Shown piece after piece: positions 26,372 through 35,019 of a stretch of DNA of 64,000 bases. The position numbers were made by a program, and so were the translations under genes. Every line of letters starts with the position of its first letter. Position 1 is the first letter of the stretch. The notes under the pieces were generated by a model. The model worked only from the letters and a program-made list of their open reading frames with translations, made no database searches and had not been told where the DNA came from. Location: assembly GCF_024585285.1 (NCBI RefSeq), contig NZ_CP040755.1, forward strand, positions 434,001 to 498,000. The letters run 5' to 3'. This stretch comes from Colwellia sp. M166 (GTDB taxonomy: Bacteria; Pseudomonadota; Gammaproteobacteria; Enterobacterales; Alteromonadaceae).

Positions 26372-27028
26372 TTATTCGTAAGCTAAAGGATCGGTAGTTT
26401 TGTTATCAGCAAAGGCTTCTAAACGCTCTTGGCAGGCACCACATCTTCCACAGGCCTTTTCTCGACCATTGTAACAAGTCCAAGTATTTTCATAACTCAG
26501 GCCCATTTTTAAGCCATCAGTTAATATGTCAGATTTAGTATCGGTTAAATATGGGCTGAAAATCTCAACGGCTTCATAGTTGGCAATTTGACAAACATCG
26601 TTCATTTTCATCACGAACTCAGGTCGACAATCGGGATAAATAGCATGATCGCCCGAATGAGCGCCATAATAAACTTGTGACGCTTTTACCGACACGGCAT
26701 AACCCACCGCTAATGACAATAAAATCATATTACGATTAGGCACTACCGTTGATTTCATACTTTCGGCTTCGTAATGCCCCTCAGGAATGTCGATATCATC
26801 GGTTAAAGATGAACCGGCTAATAACTGGTTAATTGCCGAAATATCAATAACTTTATGAGCAACACCTAACTGTTCGCATACTTTACTTGCACAGGCAATT
26901 TCTTTCACGTGCTTTTGGCCATAATCAAAGGTTAAAGCATAGACTTCTTTTCCGTCTTTTAATGCGCGGTTAAGTACCGTGAATGAATCCATGCCACCGG
27001 AAAAAATTACTACGACTTTATTACTCAT
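26372..27028 (-). CDS. queC: 7-cyano-7-deazaguanine synthase
   Basis: About 218 residues. The N-terminal ATP pyrophosphatase loop reads [16 protein letters not shown]. The C-terminal zinc site is Cys-rich: [20 protein letters not shown]. It converts 7-carboxy-7-deazaguanine with ammonia and ATP to preQ0 in queuosine synthesis. The start is placed at ATG 27028 (MSNKVVV); the open frame extends 13 codons further without family resemblance. It is divergent from queE across a short shared promoter region, so the two consecutive steps sit back to back. No preQ1 riboswitch was seen. Confidence 0.94.
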   Translation of the reverse strand: MSNKVVVIFSGGMDSFTVLNRALKDGKEVYALTFDYGQKHVKEIACASKVCEQLGVAHKVIDISAINQLLAGSSLTDDIDIPEGHYEAESMKSTVVPNRNMILLSLAVGYAVSVKASQVYYGAHSGDHAIYPDCRPEFVMKMNDVCQIANYEAVEIFSPYLTDTKSDILTDGLKMGLSYENTWTCYNGREKACGRCGACQERLEAFADNKTTDPLAYE

Positions 27029-27097
27029 ATTTACAGGTCTCTTGAGGTATAATGAAAACTTGCGCATTCTACTCGAAATTATCTAAGCATTAAAGTA

Positions 27098-27772
27098 ATG
27101 ACCACACGTTATAAAATAAATGAACTGTTTGAAACTCTGCAAGGCGAGGGCTCTTTTACTGGCCAACCGTCAATCTTTCTCCGTTTACAAGGCTGCCCTG
27201 TCGGTTGCTCATGGTGCGATACTAAACATACTTGGGATATTCATCCTGAATTAGAAATTAGTAGTAAGCAACTATTAAGTAAATCGCAAGAAACCGAGCA
27301 ATGGTCGAACTTATCACTTGATGATATTGCCACAATCTTTGCTCAGCAAGGTTTTAAAGCGAAACATATTGTCATTACTGGTGGCGAACCTTGTATGGTG
27401 GATTTAACCGAATTGTGTTTATATTTTGAAGCCCAAGGTTACAGTTGCCAAGTTGAAACCTCCGGCACTTTTGAAATTAGAGTATCAAGACAATGTTGGG
27501 TTACGGTGTCACCGAAAGTGAATATGCGTGGTGGTTATGAAATTTTAGCCAGTGCGATGCAACGCGCAAATGAAATCAAACACCCGGTGGCAACTGAACA
27601 ACATGTAGTTGACTTAAAAGCATTACTCGCTCAGCACCAAGTTGAAAATAAACAAATTTATTTACAGCCCATCAGCCAAAAACAACGTGCAACTGAACTT
27701 GCGATTACCACCTGTATTGAAAACAACTGGCGCTTATCCGTGCAAGTACATAAATATATTGGTATTGAATAA
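27098..27772 (+). CDS. queE: 7-carboxy-7-deazaguanine synthase
   Basis: A 224-residue radical SAM enzyme. The N-terminus has NELFETLQGEGSFTGQPSIFLRLQGC, and the cluster motif is C-P-V-G-C-S-W-C-D (CxxxCxxC) near residues 32-39. It also has ITGGEPCMVDL and VETSGTFE, both typical. It contracts 6-carboxytetrahydropterin to 7-carboxy-7-deazaguanine. It lies divergent to queC, which uses its product. Length is normal for the gammaproteobacterial type. Confidence 0.93.
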   Translation: MTTRYKINELFETLQGEGSFTGQPSIFLRLQGCPVGCSWCDTKHTWDIHPELEISSKQLLSKSQETEQWSNLSLDDIATIFAQQGFKAKHIVITGGEPCMVDLTELCLYFEAQGYSCQVETSGTFEIRVSRQCWVTVSPKVNMRGGYEILASAMQRANEIKHPVATEQHVVDLKALLAQHQVENKQIYLQPISQKQRATELAITTCIENNWRLSVQVHKYIGIE

Positions 27773-27931
27773 GCGCTCTTATGACAGTAAGTTTTACTAC
27801 TATTTAGCGCTACTTTTTTGCTTATGAAGCCTAGACATAACAATATTCTGTAAGTGATTAACTGCATTTATGCTGCAAGGTATAAATACAGCTGATTCAT
27901 ATTTTGCGATGTAAAAGGCTTGAACGACTCG

Positions 27932-28837
27932 TTATTTGTCAACAACCTCAATAGAAATATGAGAGAGTTTGGGGAGAAATCCCTTGAGGATATGCTTGTA
28001 CTCATCTAAGTCTAACGCTTCGTGTGATGACACAGAAAGAATGGCAGCTTGGTGAGAATTTGCTATTTTCCATATATGGATATCTTTAATAATAGTGTTT
28101 TTCTCTTTCATTGCCAGCGATATTTTATCTAGTATTGAGCTATCGACAGATTTATCTAAAAGTACGGTACTTGATTCTTTAATTAGACCAAATGACCAAT
28201 GAAAAATAACTACAGCTCCTACTATTCCTATAATGGGGTCAAGCCAAATCAAGCCGATATACTTACCGATTAATAATGCAATGATCGCGAGCACAGAAGT
28301 TAAGGTGTCTGCCAAAACATGAAGATAAGCAGCTTTTAGGTTATGGTCATGATGATGGTCTGAATTTTCTTCGTGGTGATGGTGGTGCTCATCTTGCAAA
28401 ATAAAGGCGGAAATTACATTTACCGCAAGGCCAATAAAAGCCACGATTATAGCTTCGTTAAATTGTATGTTATGTGGCTCAACTAGTCGCTGTATAGATT
28501 CCAAAACCATCATTAAGGCAACAATAGCTAATGCTATAGCACTAGCAAAACCACCAAGATAATTAACCTTTCCGGTGCCAAAACTAAAGGACTTATTATT
28601 AGCATGTTTTTTAGCATATGAATAAGCAAAAATGGTAATAAGAAATGCTGCTGAATGTGTGCCCATGTGCCAGCCATCAGCAAGTAATGCCATAGAGCCA
28701 GACCATGTTCCTGCGCTTATCTCAAGCACCATAATGATGCTAGTAAGCCAAAAAACGATTTTTACTTTACTGGTATTCTTTTCATTATCTATGCCGAAAT
28801 TATGGGAGTGGTCCCAGTTTATATTTGAGTTACTCAC
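27932..28837 (-). CDS. cation diffusion facilitator, DmeF-like metal exporter
   Basis: A 301-residue inner-membrane exporter of the CDF family. It has about six helices, with the metal-site motif WHMGTHSAAF in helix 2 and LADTLTSVLAII in helix 5, and a histidine-rich loop between helices 4 and 5 (DEHHHHHEENSDHHHDH). A short cytoplasmic domain follows. The His-rich loop and the divergent RcnR-type regulator point to a Co/Ni (DmeF) rather than a zinc exporter, but metal choice is inferred. The operator-like G6 tract between the two genes suggests direct control. Confidence 0.88.
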   Translation of the reverse strand: MSNSNINWDHSHNFGIDNEKNTSKVKIVFWLTSIIMVLEISAGTWSGSMALLADGWHMGTHSAAFLITIFAYSYAKKHANNKSFSFGTGKVNYLGGFASAIALAIVALMMVLESIQRLVEPHNIQFNEAIIVAFIGLAVNVISAFILQDEHHHHHEENSDHHHDHNLKAAYLHVLADTLTSVLAIIALLIGKYIGLIWLDPIIGIVGAVVIFHWSFGLIKESSTVLLDKSVDSSILDKISLAMKEKNTIIKDIHIWKIANSHQAAILSVSSHEALDLDEYKHILKGFLPKLSHISIEVVDK

Positions 28838-28892
28838 TACTTTTATTCCTTAAGTAAAAAATATTTATTTTGAAAAAAACACATTTAGTATA

Positions 28893-28907
28893 TACTCCCC
28901 CCTAGTA
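28893..28907. promoter_or_regulatory. RcnR/CsoR-type operator between exporter and regulator
   Basis: TACT-CCCCCC-T-AGTA matches the architecture of operators of RcnR-like repressors: TACT and AGTA arms around a six-base G/C tract. It overlaps TATAAT (28906-28911), a likely -10 box for the regulator gene, and lies about 56 bp before the exporter start on the other strand. Repression of both directions by the regulator at 28930-29205 is the natural reading. Confidence 0.8.
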
Positions 28908-28929
28908 TAATTGAAGTGGAAATATTGTA

Positions 28930-29205
28930 ATGTCACATACTCAGGCAGGAAAAAAGAAACTAATAGCCCGAATCAGACGCATAAAAGGACAGGCGGTTGC
29001 TGTAGAAAGTTCATTAGAAGCGGCTAATGATTGCATGGCAGTTTTACAGCAAGTAGCCGCTTTAAAAGGAGCTGTAAACGGCTTGATGAAAGAAGTGTTA
29101 GAGGATCATTTAAGGGAGCATTTAGGCGCAGATGATATTACCCAAGAACAACGGCAAAATGAAATAGAACAGGTGATTACTATTCTTAAAAGTTACATGA
29201 AGTAA
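28930..29205 (+). CDS. RcnR/FrmR-family metal-sensing repressor
   Basis: A 91-residue all-helical regulator of the CsoR/RcnR class (KKKLIARIRRIKGQAVAVESSLE). The residues that bind Ni or Co in E. coli RcnR are all present at the same numbers: His3, Cys35, His60 and His64. FrmR-type formaldehyde sensors lack His3. This makes a nickel/cobalt response likely. It is divergent from the CDF exporter, with an operator-like site between, and 29 bp upstream of mntP on the same strand. Confidence 0.88.
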   Translation: MSHTQAGKKKLIARIRRIKGQAVAVESSLEAANDCMAVLQQVAALKGAVNGLMKEVLEDHLREHLGADDITQEQRQNEIEQVITILKSYMK

Positions 29206-29234
29206 TTTTTAGAGCTTAATGTTGAGGATAATCC

Positions 29235-29774
29235 ATGATAGAAGTTGTTATTTTAGCGATAGCATTAAGTATGGATGCTTTTGCTGTTTCCATAGGTCTG
29301 GGCGCAAAACACAATAAAAAAACCGTATCGTTAGGCTTTATGTCTGCTGCTTACTTTGGGATATTTCAAGGGGTTATGCCTTTAATCGGTTACCTTGGCG
29401 GACGCGGTGTTTTAGGTTGGATAGATTCATACGCGCCCTTAATCGCTTTTGTACTGTTACTACTTATTGGCATAAAAATGATTTATGAGTCTTTTCAAGA
29501 AGGTATTGAGGAAGACATCAGTAAAGTCACTCATCGCGTTATGTTAATGTTAGCGATTGCAACAAGCATAGATGCAATGGCCGCAGGTTTTAGTTTAACG
29601 GTTTTAAATGTTAATGCCTTTATTGCTAGTTTTATTATTGGCTGTGTTACTTTTCTGTTTAGTTGGCTCGGTGTTATTATTGGCGCTAGAAGTGGCAGCT
29701 ACTTGGAAAGCAAAGCTGAACTTCTCGGCGGAATAATACTGATCTTAATCGGAATAAAAGTGCTATTTATCTGA
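29235..29774 (+). CDS. mntP: MntP-family efflux pump
   Basis: A 179-residue six-helix membrane protein made of two related halves, each with the acidic motif of the family: [12 protein letters not shown] near residue 12 and [14 protein letters not shown] near 110. E. coli MntP exports manganese. Here the gene is 29 bp downstream of an RcnR-type regulator and not behind a recognised manganese riboswitch, so the substrate or control may differ from E. coli. ATG 29235 is preceded by TTGAGGATAATCC. Confidence 0.88.
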   Translation: MIEVVILAIALSMDAFAVSIGLGAKHNKKTVSLGFMSAAYFGIFQGVMPLIGYLGGRGVLGWIDSYAPLIAFVLLLLIGIKMIYESFQEGIEEDISKVTHRVMLMLAIATSIDAMAAGFSLTVLNVNAFIASFIIGCVTFLFSWLGVIIGARSGSYLESKAELLGGIILILIGIKVLFI

Positions 29775-29865
29775 AGTGTTTATTTTGATATCTCACTAAA
29801 GCCTTTCATCTAGGAAGGCCTTCATTCAAAAATTTTTGTTGTTAACTTACTCATTTAATTGTGTA

Positions 29866-29881
29866 TTGACACATTTGTCAG
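29866..29881. promoter_or_regulatory. second copy of the TTGACA-N4-TGTCAG palindrome
   Basis: TTGACACATTTGTCAG has the same arms as the site at 8475-8490, differing only in the centre. It lies about 60 bp before the FMN riboswitch, within the likely ribB promoter region. TTGACA might serve as a -35 box, but the best -10-like sequence (CATAAT near 29913) is too far away for that. Regulator unknown. Confidence 0.4.
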
Positions 29882-29923
29882 TAAACTTCTCTCGCGGAAA
29901 TTTAACCGCATACATAATGTTTT

Positions 29924-30088
29924 AATCTCAGGGCGGGGCGAAACTCCCCACCGGCGGTAACTTAACCATAAGTCAGTTCCGATTTATTTTAAGATAGCCC
30001 GCGAGCGCTCTTATTGTTTTATTTAGCAAAAAGAGGTCAGCAGATCTGGTGTAACTCCAGAGCCGACGGTCATAGTCCGGATGAGAGA
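29924..30088 (+). ncRNA. FMN riboswitch (RFN element) controlling ribB
   Basis: Classic RFN landmarks appear in order: TCTCAGGGCGGGGCGAAA, CTCCCCACCGGCGGTAA, AGCCCGCGAGCGC, GGTCAGCAGATCTGGTG, AACTCCAGAGCCGACGG and CATAGTCCGGATGAGAGA. P1 pairs TCTCA (29926-29930) with TGAGA (30082-30086). It precedes ribB by about 165 bp, leaving room for an expression platform. Riboflavin monophosphate should reduce ribB expression. Confidence 0.96.
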
Positions 30089-30253
30089 GTTTAAAACAAG
30101 CTTTTACTTTAGTACTCAGTTTATGCGTTTTTCGCGATATAATTGAGCATTAAATGGATCGTTTTGTTCACAGAAAATTTATTTTTTGTATCTCTTTACG
30201 CCCTGATTCTGGTAACTCAATTTTATCATTGAGAATTTAAGAGGAATTTTACC

Positions 30254-30907
30254 ATGAGTCAGTCACTACTTAGTCAATTTGGCACAGCCTTTCAAAGGGT
30301 TGAGTCTGCAATACATGCTCTTCAATCGGGTAAAGGTCTACTGCTTGTAGACGATGAAGATCGCGAAAATGAAGGTGATCTTATTTTTTCAACCCAGCAT
30401 CTTACTCAACAACAAATGGCGATGATGATCCGTGAATGTAGCGGTATCGTTTGTTTAGTATTAGAGGGAAATGATGTCAAGCGACTTAAGCTACCACAAA
30501 TGGTATCAGTGAATAACAGTCGTAATAAAACAGCTTATACCGTTTCAATTGAAGCGAAAGAAGGTGTTACCACCGGTGTTTCAGCCGCTGATCGAATGCA
30601 AACGGTCAAAGCGGCCGCTGATCAAAATAGTACGGCAAATGATCTTAATACTCCGGGCCATATATTTCCATTACTTGCAGACCCTGAAGGTGTTCTTGGC
30701 AGAAGAGGACATACAGAAGGAACCTTAGATTTGATCAAACTTGCAGGATTAAATTCGAAAGGAATTTTATGCGAACTGACCAATGAAGATGGCACCATGG
30801 CAAGGTTACCTGAAATATGCCAATTTGCTATCAAACATGACATGGTGGTTTTGAGCATTGAAGATATCGTTGAATACCGTTCTTTACAGCTAAACAAGGC
30901 GCTCTAG
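30254..30907 (+). CDS. ribB: 3,4-dihydroxy-2-butanone 4-phosphate synthase
   Basis: A 217-residue stand-alone enzyme with the conserved [22 protein letters not shown] start, [35 protein letters not shown] and [17 protein letters not shown]. It converts ribulose 5-phosphate to 3,4-dihydroxybutanone phosphate plus formate for riboflavin synthesis. No GTP cyclohydrolase II domain is fused. ATG 30254 follows AGAGGAATTTTACC. The gene stands alone after an FMN riboswitch, as is common for ribB in gammaproteobacteria. Confidence 0.96.
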   Translation: MSQSLLSQFGTAFQRVESAIHALQSGKGLLLVDDEDRENEGDLIFSTQHLTQQQMAMMIRECSGIVCLVLEGNDVKRLKLPQMVSVNNSRNKTAYTVSIEAKEGVTTGVSAADRMQTVKAAADQNSTANDLNTPGHIFPLLADPEGVLGRRGHTEGTLDLIKLAGLNSKGILCELTNEDGTMARLPEICQFAIKHDMVVLSIEDIVEYRSLQLNKAL

Positions 30908-30938
30908 TGTTTTATTAGCGTGTTGTTAGTTTATTAAT

Positions 30939-30962
30939 AAAGCCACTTTAAATAGTGGTTTT
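30939..30962 (+). terminator. terminator of ribB
   Basis: AAAGCCACT (30939-30947) pairs with AGTGGTTTT (30954-30962) with one G-T wobble, loop of 6, starting 32 bp after the ribB stop codon. Confidence 0.65.
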
Positions 30963-31004
30963 ATCTTAAAAAGCATGCGTTTAATCGCAGATAAGTCATA
31001 ATCT

Positions 31005-31050
<46 letters not shown>

Positions 31051-31318
31051 TTGTCTATTTTTCATGTCTCATTTTATTTTATTGTAAATACCATAAGCGT
31101 TATTAGATGCTAATTCTTAGATATCTTATACCAATTTTACTAAGCTCTGAGTGAGAACAAACTTCATAAACTTGGTATTAATAGAGTGAAAAATTAACTG
31201 AAAACTATCACTACAAAGCCAATAGCGTACCTTGTTATCATGAAGTCTTTTAGTCATACCATGTACTTAAACGTTATTCTTAATTGAAATTTTACAAGCC
31301 ATGAAAGTAAAATTCTGT

Positions 31319-31561
31319 TTAGGCTTTATCTGGTTGTAATAAGACTTTTGTCACGAATAACCTTACCGTTGGCGCTACAACAGCTAACAATAGCAAAGCA
31401 GATGGCACTATTTGTTCAATAGCAGTGCCCCAAGCACTAAAAAAGTTAGCCCCTTCAGGTAAGTTACGATAAGCCATAATGCCCGACATACCGAACAACA
31501 TAGTTGGAAGTACCATAGATACCATGAGGGGATATTGAAATTTTCTTGGAAATTTTTTCAT
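31319..31561 (-). CDS. DUF2798-family small membrane protein
   Basis: An 80-residue protein with two hydrophobic helices (about 10-32 and 48-72), each with the PLMVSMVLPTMLFG or PSALLLLAVVAPTVRLFV pattern of the DUF2798 group. Function is unknown. It is transcribed divergently from a LysR regulator gene 167 bp away, the usual arrangement of a regulator and its target. Confidence 0.7.
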   Translation of the reverse strand: MKKFPRKFQYPLMVSMVLPTMLFGMSGIMAYRNLPEGANFFSAWGTAIEQIVPSALLLLAVVAPTVRLFVTKVLLQPDKA

Positions 31562-31728
31562 TTGTATCTCCGTGCAGTAATTAAGCCGTTTAGGCTATTT
31601 ATTGAAGCTATTATAAATGTTCGCATTGAATTCAAAAATAGATAATAATGAACTACAAATATGTACTTTAAAGATACAAATATGTATGATTAAACAAACT
31701 GTTTGCTGAGTTATTAAGAGAGATAATA

Positions 31729-32646
31729 TTGATAAATACCAAGCATATAACAAACCTTTATTGGTTTTGTCTTTCCGTTGAATGTGGCGGTTTTTCTGCT
31801 GCTAGTATTAAAGCCAGAATATCTGCGCCGACGGTCTCCCGATCGGTTGCTCATTTAGAAACACAATTAAATGAAAAACTGCTTCATCGTGATGCTAAAA
31901 ACTTTCAATTAACCAATGCTGGTGAGGAAGTTTATCGCAAGTTTGCGCATGTTTTTGCCGAGCTTGATCAACAATGGACGAGTTTATCTAATAGCCAAGG
32001 AGAGTTGACCGGTGATATTCAAATTTCTTGTCCAGAGCCATTTGCCGATTTCTTTTTGCAGCCACTTGCTATTGAGTTTATGAATACCCATCCAAAGGTT
32101 AATATTCATGTGCAGTTTGCTTTAGATACTGACGAATTTATTAATGAAAAAATTGATTTAGCTATTGCAACCGTGCCAACAAGAACTGCCCATTTAGTGC
32201 AAAGACGCTTGTTTGAAACTGAGCTTGCTTTAGCGGCTTCACCAAGCTATTTAGCGCGTTATGGCGAGCCCAGAAATGCTAAAGAATTAATAAATCATCA
32301 TTTATTGGCAAGTAACAACTTATCTTACTGGTCATTAAAAGAAGCGGGTGAATTGATAAAAGTGCCTATTAAAGCGAAATACACTATCAATAGCTTACGG
32401 CTTAATATTCGCGCAGCTATAGCTGATGCTGGCATTTGCGTGTTACCTAAAGTAGCGCTAGAACATTTAACTCAGCAAGCTAAACTTTTACCTGTTTTAC
32501 CTGACCTTGAATGTCAAAAAGGGACGGCTTATCTGGTTTGGACAGATAGAAAAATGATCTCTTCACGTGTGGTAGCGTTTAGAGATCTTATTTTTGCAAG
32601 GATGAACAGTGACCCCGAACAATTATGGGCTAACATGTTTAGCTAA
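31729..32646 (+). CDS. LysR-family transcriptional regulator
   Basis: A 305-residue LysR protein. The N-terminal winged helix-turn-helix reads FCLSVECGGFSAASIKARISAPTVSRSVAHLETQLNEKLLHRD in continuous short motifs (about residues 10-52), followed by the effector domain with GDIQISCPEPFADFFLQPLA. Translation starts at TTG 31729, with AAGAGAGA seven bases upstream; no ATG is nearer. It is divergent from the DUF2798 gene, which is its most likely target, and convergent with the thiol-redox operon. Ligand unknown. Confidence 0.87.
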   Translation: MINTKHITNLYWFCLSVECGGFSAASIKARISAPTVSRSVAHLETQLNEKLLHRDAKNFQLTNAGEEVYRKFAHVFAELDQQWTSLSNSQGELTGDIQISCPEPFADFFLQPLAIEFMNTHPKVNIHVQFALDTDEFINEKIDLAIATVPTRTAHLVQRRLFETELALAASPSYLARYGEPRNAKELINHHLLASNNLSYWSLKEAGELIKVPIKAKYTINSLRLNIRAAIADAGICVLPKVALEHLTQQAKLLPVLPDLECQKGTAYLVWTDRKMISSRVVAFRDLIFARMNSDPEQLWANMFS

Positions 32647-32689
32647 TATATCTAGTGAAGCAGGTTAGCGGAATGGCTCAGAAGTACAG

Positions 32690-33343
32690 TTATTTAGGTA
32701 AAGATTCGGCAAGTTCCAATAACACTTGCTTGAAAGTTGCTTGAGGTTGAGCACCTGTAAGCGCACTGGTTTGATTGAATACCACGGTTGGCACGCCACT
32801 CACCCCCATTTTTTGCCACTGTGCTATTCTCGCTTTAATTCGACTTTTGTTTTCCTCATCGGCAAATGCGGTTTGTGATTGTTGCGCACTAATGCCGACT
32901 GTTTCCGCTTCTTGAATAAGTATGTTTCGATCGGATACATCTTTATTTTCGGTAAAGAAGGCTGAGAAAAGGCGCATTTTAAGCGCTGTTTGCAAACCTA
33001 ATTGGTGAGCATAATCCAATAAAATATGAGCATCTAGAGTATTAACTATTTTCATGCCGTCGACATAATTGAACTTAAAACCATATTGCGCGCCTGCTTG
33101 TGTGATATTTTCTCTTGCGCGATCACTATCGGCCTTTGATGAGCCATACTTTCTTGCCACATGGGCGCGAAGCTCTTCTCCTTCAGGTGGCATATCTGGA
33201 TTTAGCTCAAATGGTTGCCATTCAATTTCCACTTTATCTTGCAAGCCTAATTCTATAATTGCTGCCGATAAATGGTTATAACCGACAATACACCAAGGGC
33301 AGACAACATCTGAAATGATGTCTAATTTAATTTTATTATTCAT
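32690..33343 (-). CDS. DsbA-family oxidoreductase, FrnE-like
   Basis: A 217-residue cytoplasmic thioredoxin-fold protein with the active-site motif C-P-W-C in DVVCPWCIVGYNHL near residue 16. It has the helical insert typical of FrnE and 2-hydroxychromene isomerase relatives (EWQPFELNPDMPPEGEEL), and the cis-proline segment GVSGVPTVVFN. There is no signal peptide. It is the last gene of a three-gene minus-strand set (34771 to 32690), 15 bp after a membrane redoxin gene, suggesting a shared role in thiol stress. Confidence 0.88.
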   Translation of the reverse strand: MNNKIKLDIISDVVCPWCIVGYNHLSAAIIELGLQDKVEIEWQPFELNPDMPPEGEELRAHVARKYGSSKADSDRARENITQAGAQYGFKFNYVDGMKIVNTLDAHILLDYAHQLGLQTALKMRLFSAFFTENKDVSDRNILIQEAETVGISAQQSQTAFADEENKSRIKARIAQWQKMGVSGVPTVVFNQTSALTGAQPQATFKQVLLELAESLPK

Positions 33344-33358
33344 AAATTATTCTCTTAA

Positions 33359-34159
33359 TTATTTCATTGAAAAATTGTTTTTAACAGCAGACATTAGCGC
33401 CGCTTCGCTAGCACGTAATCTATAGTCTGCTGATTGATCAATCCAAATTATGTTTCCTGTCTCGTCAATAAGCAAAGATGTTGGGATAGCCATAGGTCGA
33501 TATTTCATTTTCCAAGGCAAAGGCATTGCAATACCCAATATATTAATAGTGTCATCAGCAGTGGCAGCAAGTGCTTTATGATGTTCAACGCCATATTGAC
33601 GAATAACCGCTAAATCTTCATCTGATATTAAGGTATGTGAAATATTATCTCGTAAACAATGGGCTTGTTGTTGAGCCGTACTGTCATTTGAGATAGCAAA
33701 AATTTCAATATTATACTCAGCGAGTTTGGGTTTTAGTTGTTCAAACATGATTAATTCTGCTGAGCAATAGGGGCACCATGAGCCGCGATAAAACTTCAAT
33801 AATATACCTTTTCCCATCAAGGATGCATAATCAAAATTAGCTGTTGTAAAGGGTAAAATTTGTTCACCTACTGAAACCTTTATTTCACCAATTGGCGTTG
33901 CTTTAGTTGCGAGGAAAAAGCTAAAAATTGCCGATGTAGACCATATCAACAAAGCTAAAATAACCACGACGATGAGGTTTAAGTTTGATACCGGTTCGGT
34001 AAATGCTGTTGCTATTGCCGATAACGACAATAAAGAGCCGATAAGCATCGAAAATATAAGAAAAATAGCCTTCTTAGGTGTTTGATTCTTCTTTAGCTTA
34101 TAAAAGTAGTGGACTAATGCAATATTCAACAGCATAAAACCAAGCAGTGAAATCATCAT
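33359..34159 (-). CDS. membrane-anchored peroxiredoxin-like (AhpC/TSA) protein
   Basis: A 266-residue protein. Three hydrophobic helices (about 1-18, 28-52 and 60-87) precede a redoxin domain from about 95, with the peroxidatic motif FYRGSWCPYCSAELIMFEQL (C-P-Y-C). A membrane helical anchor in front of an AhpC/TSA domain is less usual than a soluble form. Domain order places the redoxin domain on one side of the inner membrane, though the side is unclear. It lies between the AhpD-like and FrnE-like genes, 15 bp from the latter. Confidence 0.8.
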   Translation of the reverse strand: MMISLLGFMLLNIALVHYFYKLKKNQTPKKAIFLIFSMLIGSLLSLSAIATAFTEPVSNLNLIVVVILALLIWSTSAIFSFFLATKATPIGEIKVSVGEQILPFTTANFDYASLMGKGILLKFYRGSWCPYCSAELIMFEQLKPKLAEYNIEIFAISNDSTAQQQAHCLRDNISHTLISDEDLAVIRQYGVEHHKALAATADDTINILGIAMPLPWKMKYRPMAIPTSLLIDETGNIIWIDQSADYRLRASEAALMSAVKNNFSMK

Positions 34160-34222
34160 GATGTTGTTACCTTATGAGTATTAATAGTGGGGCAATAACT
34201 ATTTACTCCTTAACGTTTTATA

Positions 34223-34771
34223 TTACTTTGTCCAAACAAATTCTTTGAACATTGAGTCAACAGGTGTATCTGCTACATGGTTGACATAGTTACTAATGAC
34301 TTTTTGAGATAAGCCAAGAATGACTTCCAATACTTGTTTTTGACTGTAACCCGCGTTAAAAAATGCCATCATTTGCTCTTGTGAAACAGCACCACGGTCA
34401 CGCACCATCGCCAAAGTAAAGTCATGAAGTGCTTGTAACTTAGCCGTTGGCATTGGTTCTTGGTTACGTAATGCTTCGGTTATCGCAGGGTCAACTTTCA
34501 TCGAATGTGCAATACCGGTATGTGCTGGTACGCAGTAATGACATTCATGTTCAACATTAATGGTTTGCCATACAACGGTTAGCTCTTCAGCATTGAAAGA
34601 AGTCGCGGTAAATAATTGATGTAACTCTTGGTAGGCTTTCAAGATTTCTGGAGATTCAGCCATTACCGCATACAAACTTGGAATAACGCCCATTTGCTTT
34701 ACCGCGCCGGCTAACATTGCTTTACTTTTTTCAGGTGCTGACTCGACGCTATGTAATTTAAATTCTTTCAT
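34223..34771 (-). CDS. carboxymuconolactone decarboxylase-family (AhpD-like) protein
   Basis: About 182 residues. The motif EHECHYCVPAHTGIAHSM holds the C-x-x-C of the AhpD-like redox subgroup (alkylhydroperoxidase activity) rather than true decarboxylases. The start is placed at ATG 34771, with GGAG eight bases upstream; the open frame runs six codons further. It is the first gene of the redox operon, with two perfect 14-bp palindromes about 115-150 bp upstream. Function in peroxide or electrophile defence is inferred from the family and neighbours. Confidence 0.85.
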   Translation of the reverse strand: MKEFKLHSVESAPEKSKAMLAGAVKQMGVIPSLYAVMAESPEILKAYQELHQLFTATSFNAEELTVVWQTINVEHECHYCVPAHTGIAHSMKVDPAITEALRNQEPMPTAKLQALHDFTLAMVRDRGAVSQEQMMAFFNAGYSQKQVLEVILGLSQKVISNYVNHVADTPVDSMFKEFVWTK

Positions 34772-34883
34772 TTTATCTACTCCAATCAATAATAGTTAAT
34801 CCAGCTTTACTTAGCTGATAGTGCTTTATATATGTGTGCAAAGGAGAAAACTCCCTTACTAATGAGTGTACTATAAGGCGGTA

Positions 34884-34921
34884 TGAACGATCGTTCAAGT
34901 TAGTTTTTGAACGATCGTTCA
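34884..34921. promoter_or_regulatory. two perfect TGAACGATCGTTCA palindromes (TetR-type operator)
   Basis: The same 14-bp perfect palindrome occurs at 34884-34897 and 34908-34921, with centres 24 bp apart, upstream of the three-gene redox operon. Such paired perfect palindromes are typical of TetR-family repressor sites. No TetR gene is adjacent; the two in this window are RutR-like and have a different expected site. The regulator is therefore probably encoded elsewhere. Confidence 0.75.
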
Positions 34922-35019
34922 GTTTATTTGTGCTTAGCTACTCATCTAATTGATTTAAATATAAATAAAGTAAAAAAATAATCTTAGTATTGCACTTTTT
35001 AAATTGACCCAGATAAACT

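Noticed and set aside
27029..27097. Possible preQ1 riboswitch between queC and queE
   Set aside because: The gap is short and lacks the preQ1 aptamer pattern.
29801..29819. Possible terminator after mntP (GCCTTTC / GGAAGGC)
   Set aside because: Short stem with a wobble pair and no proper U tract; I could not support it as a terminator.
31128..31178. Inverted repeat ATACCAA / TTGGTAT
   Set aside because: Arms of 7 bp with a 37-base loop are weak, and no second copy was noticed in the window; not enough for a repeat family claim.
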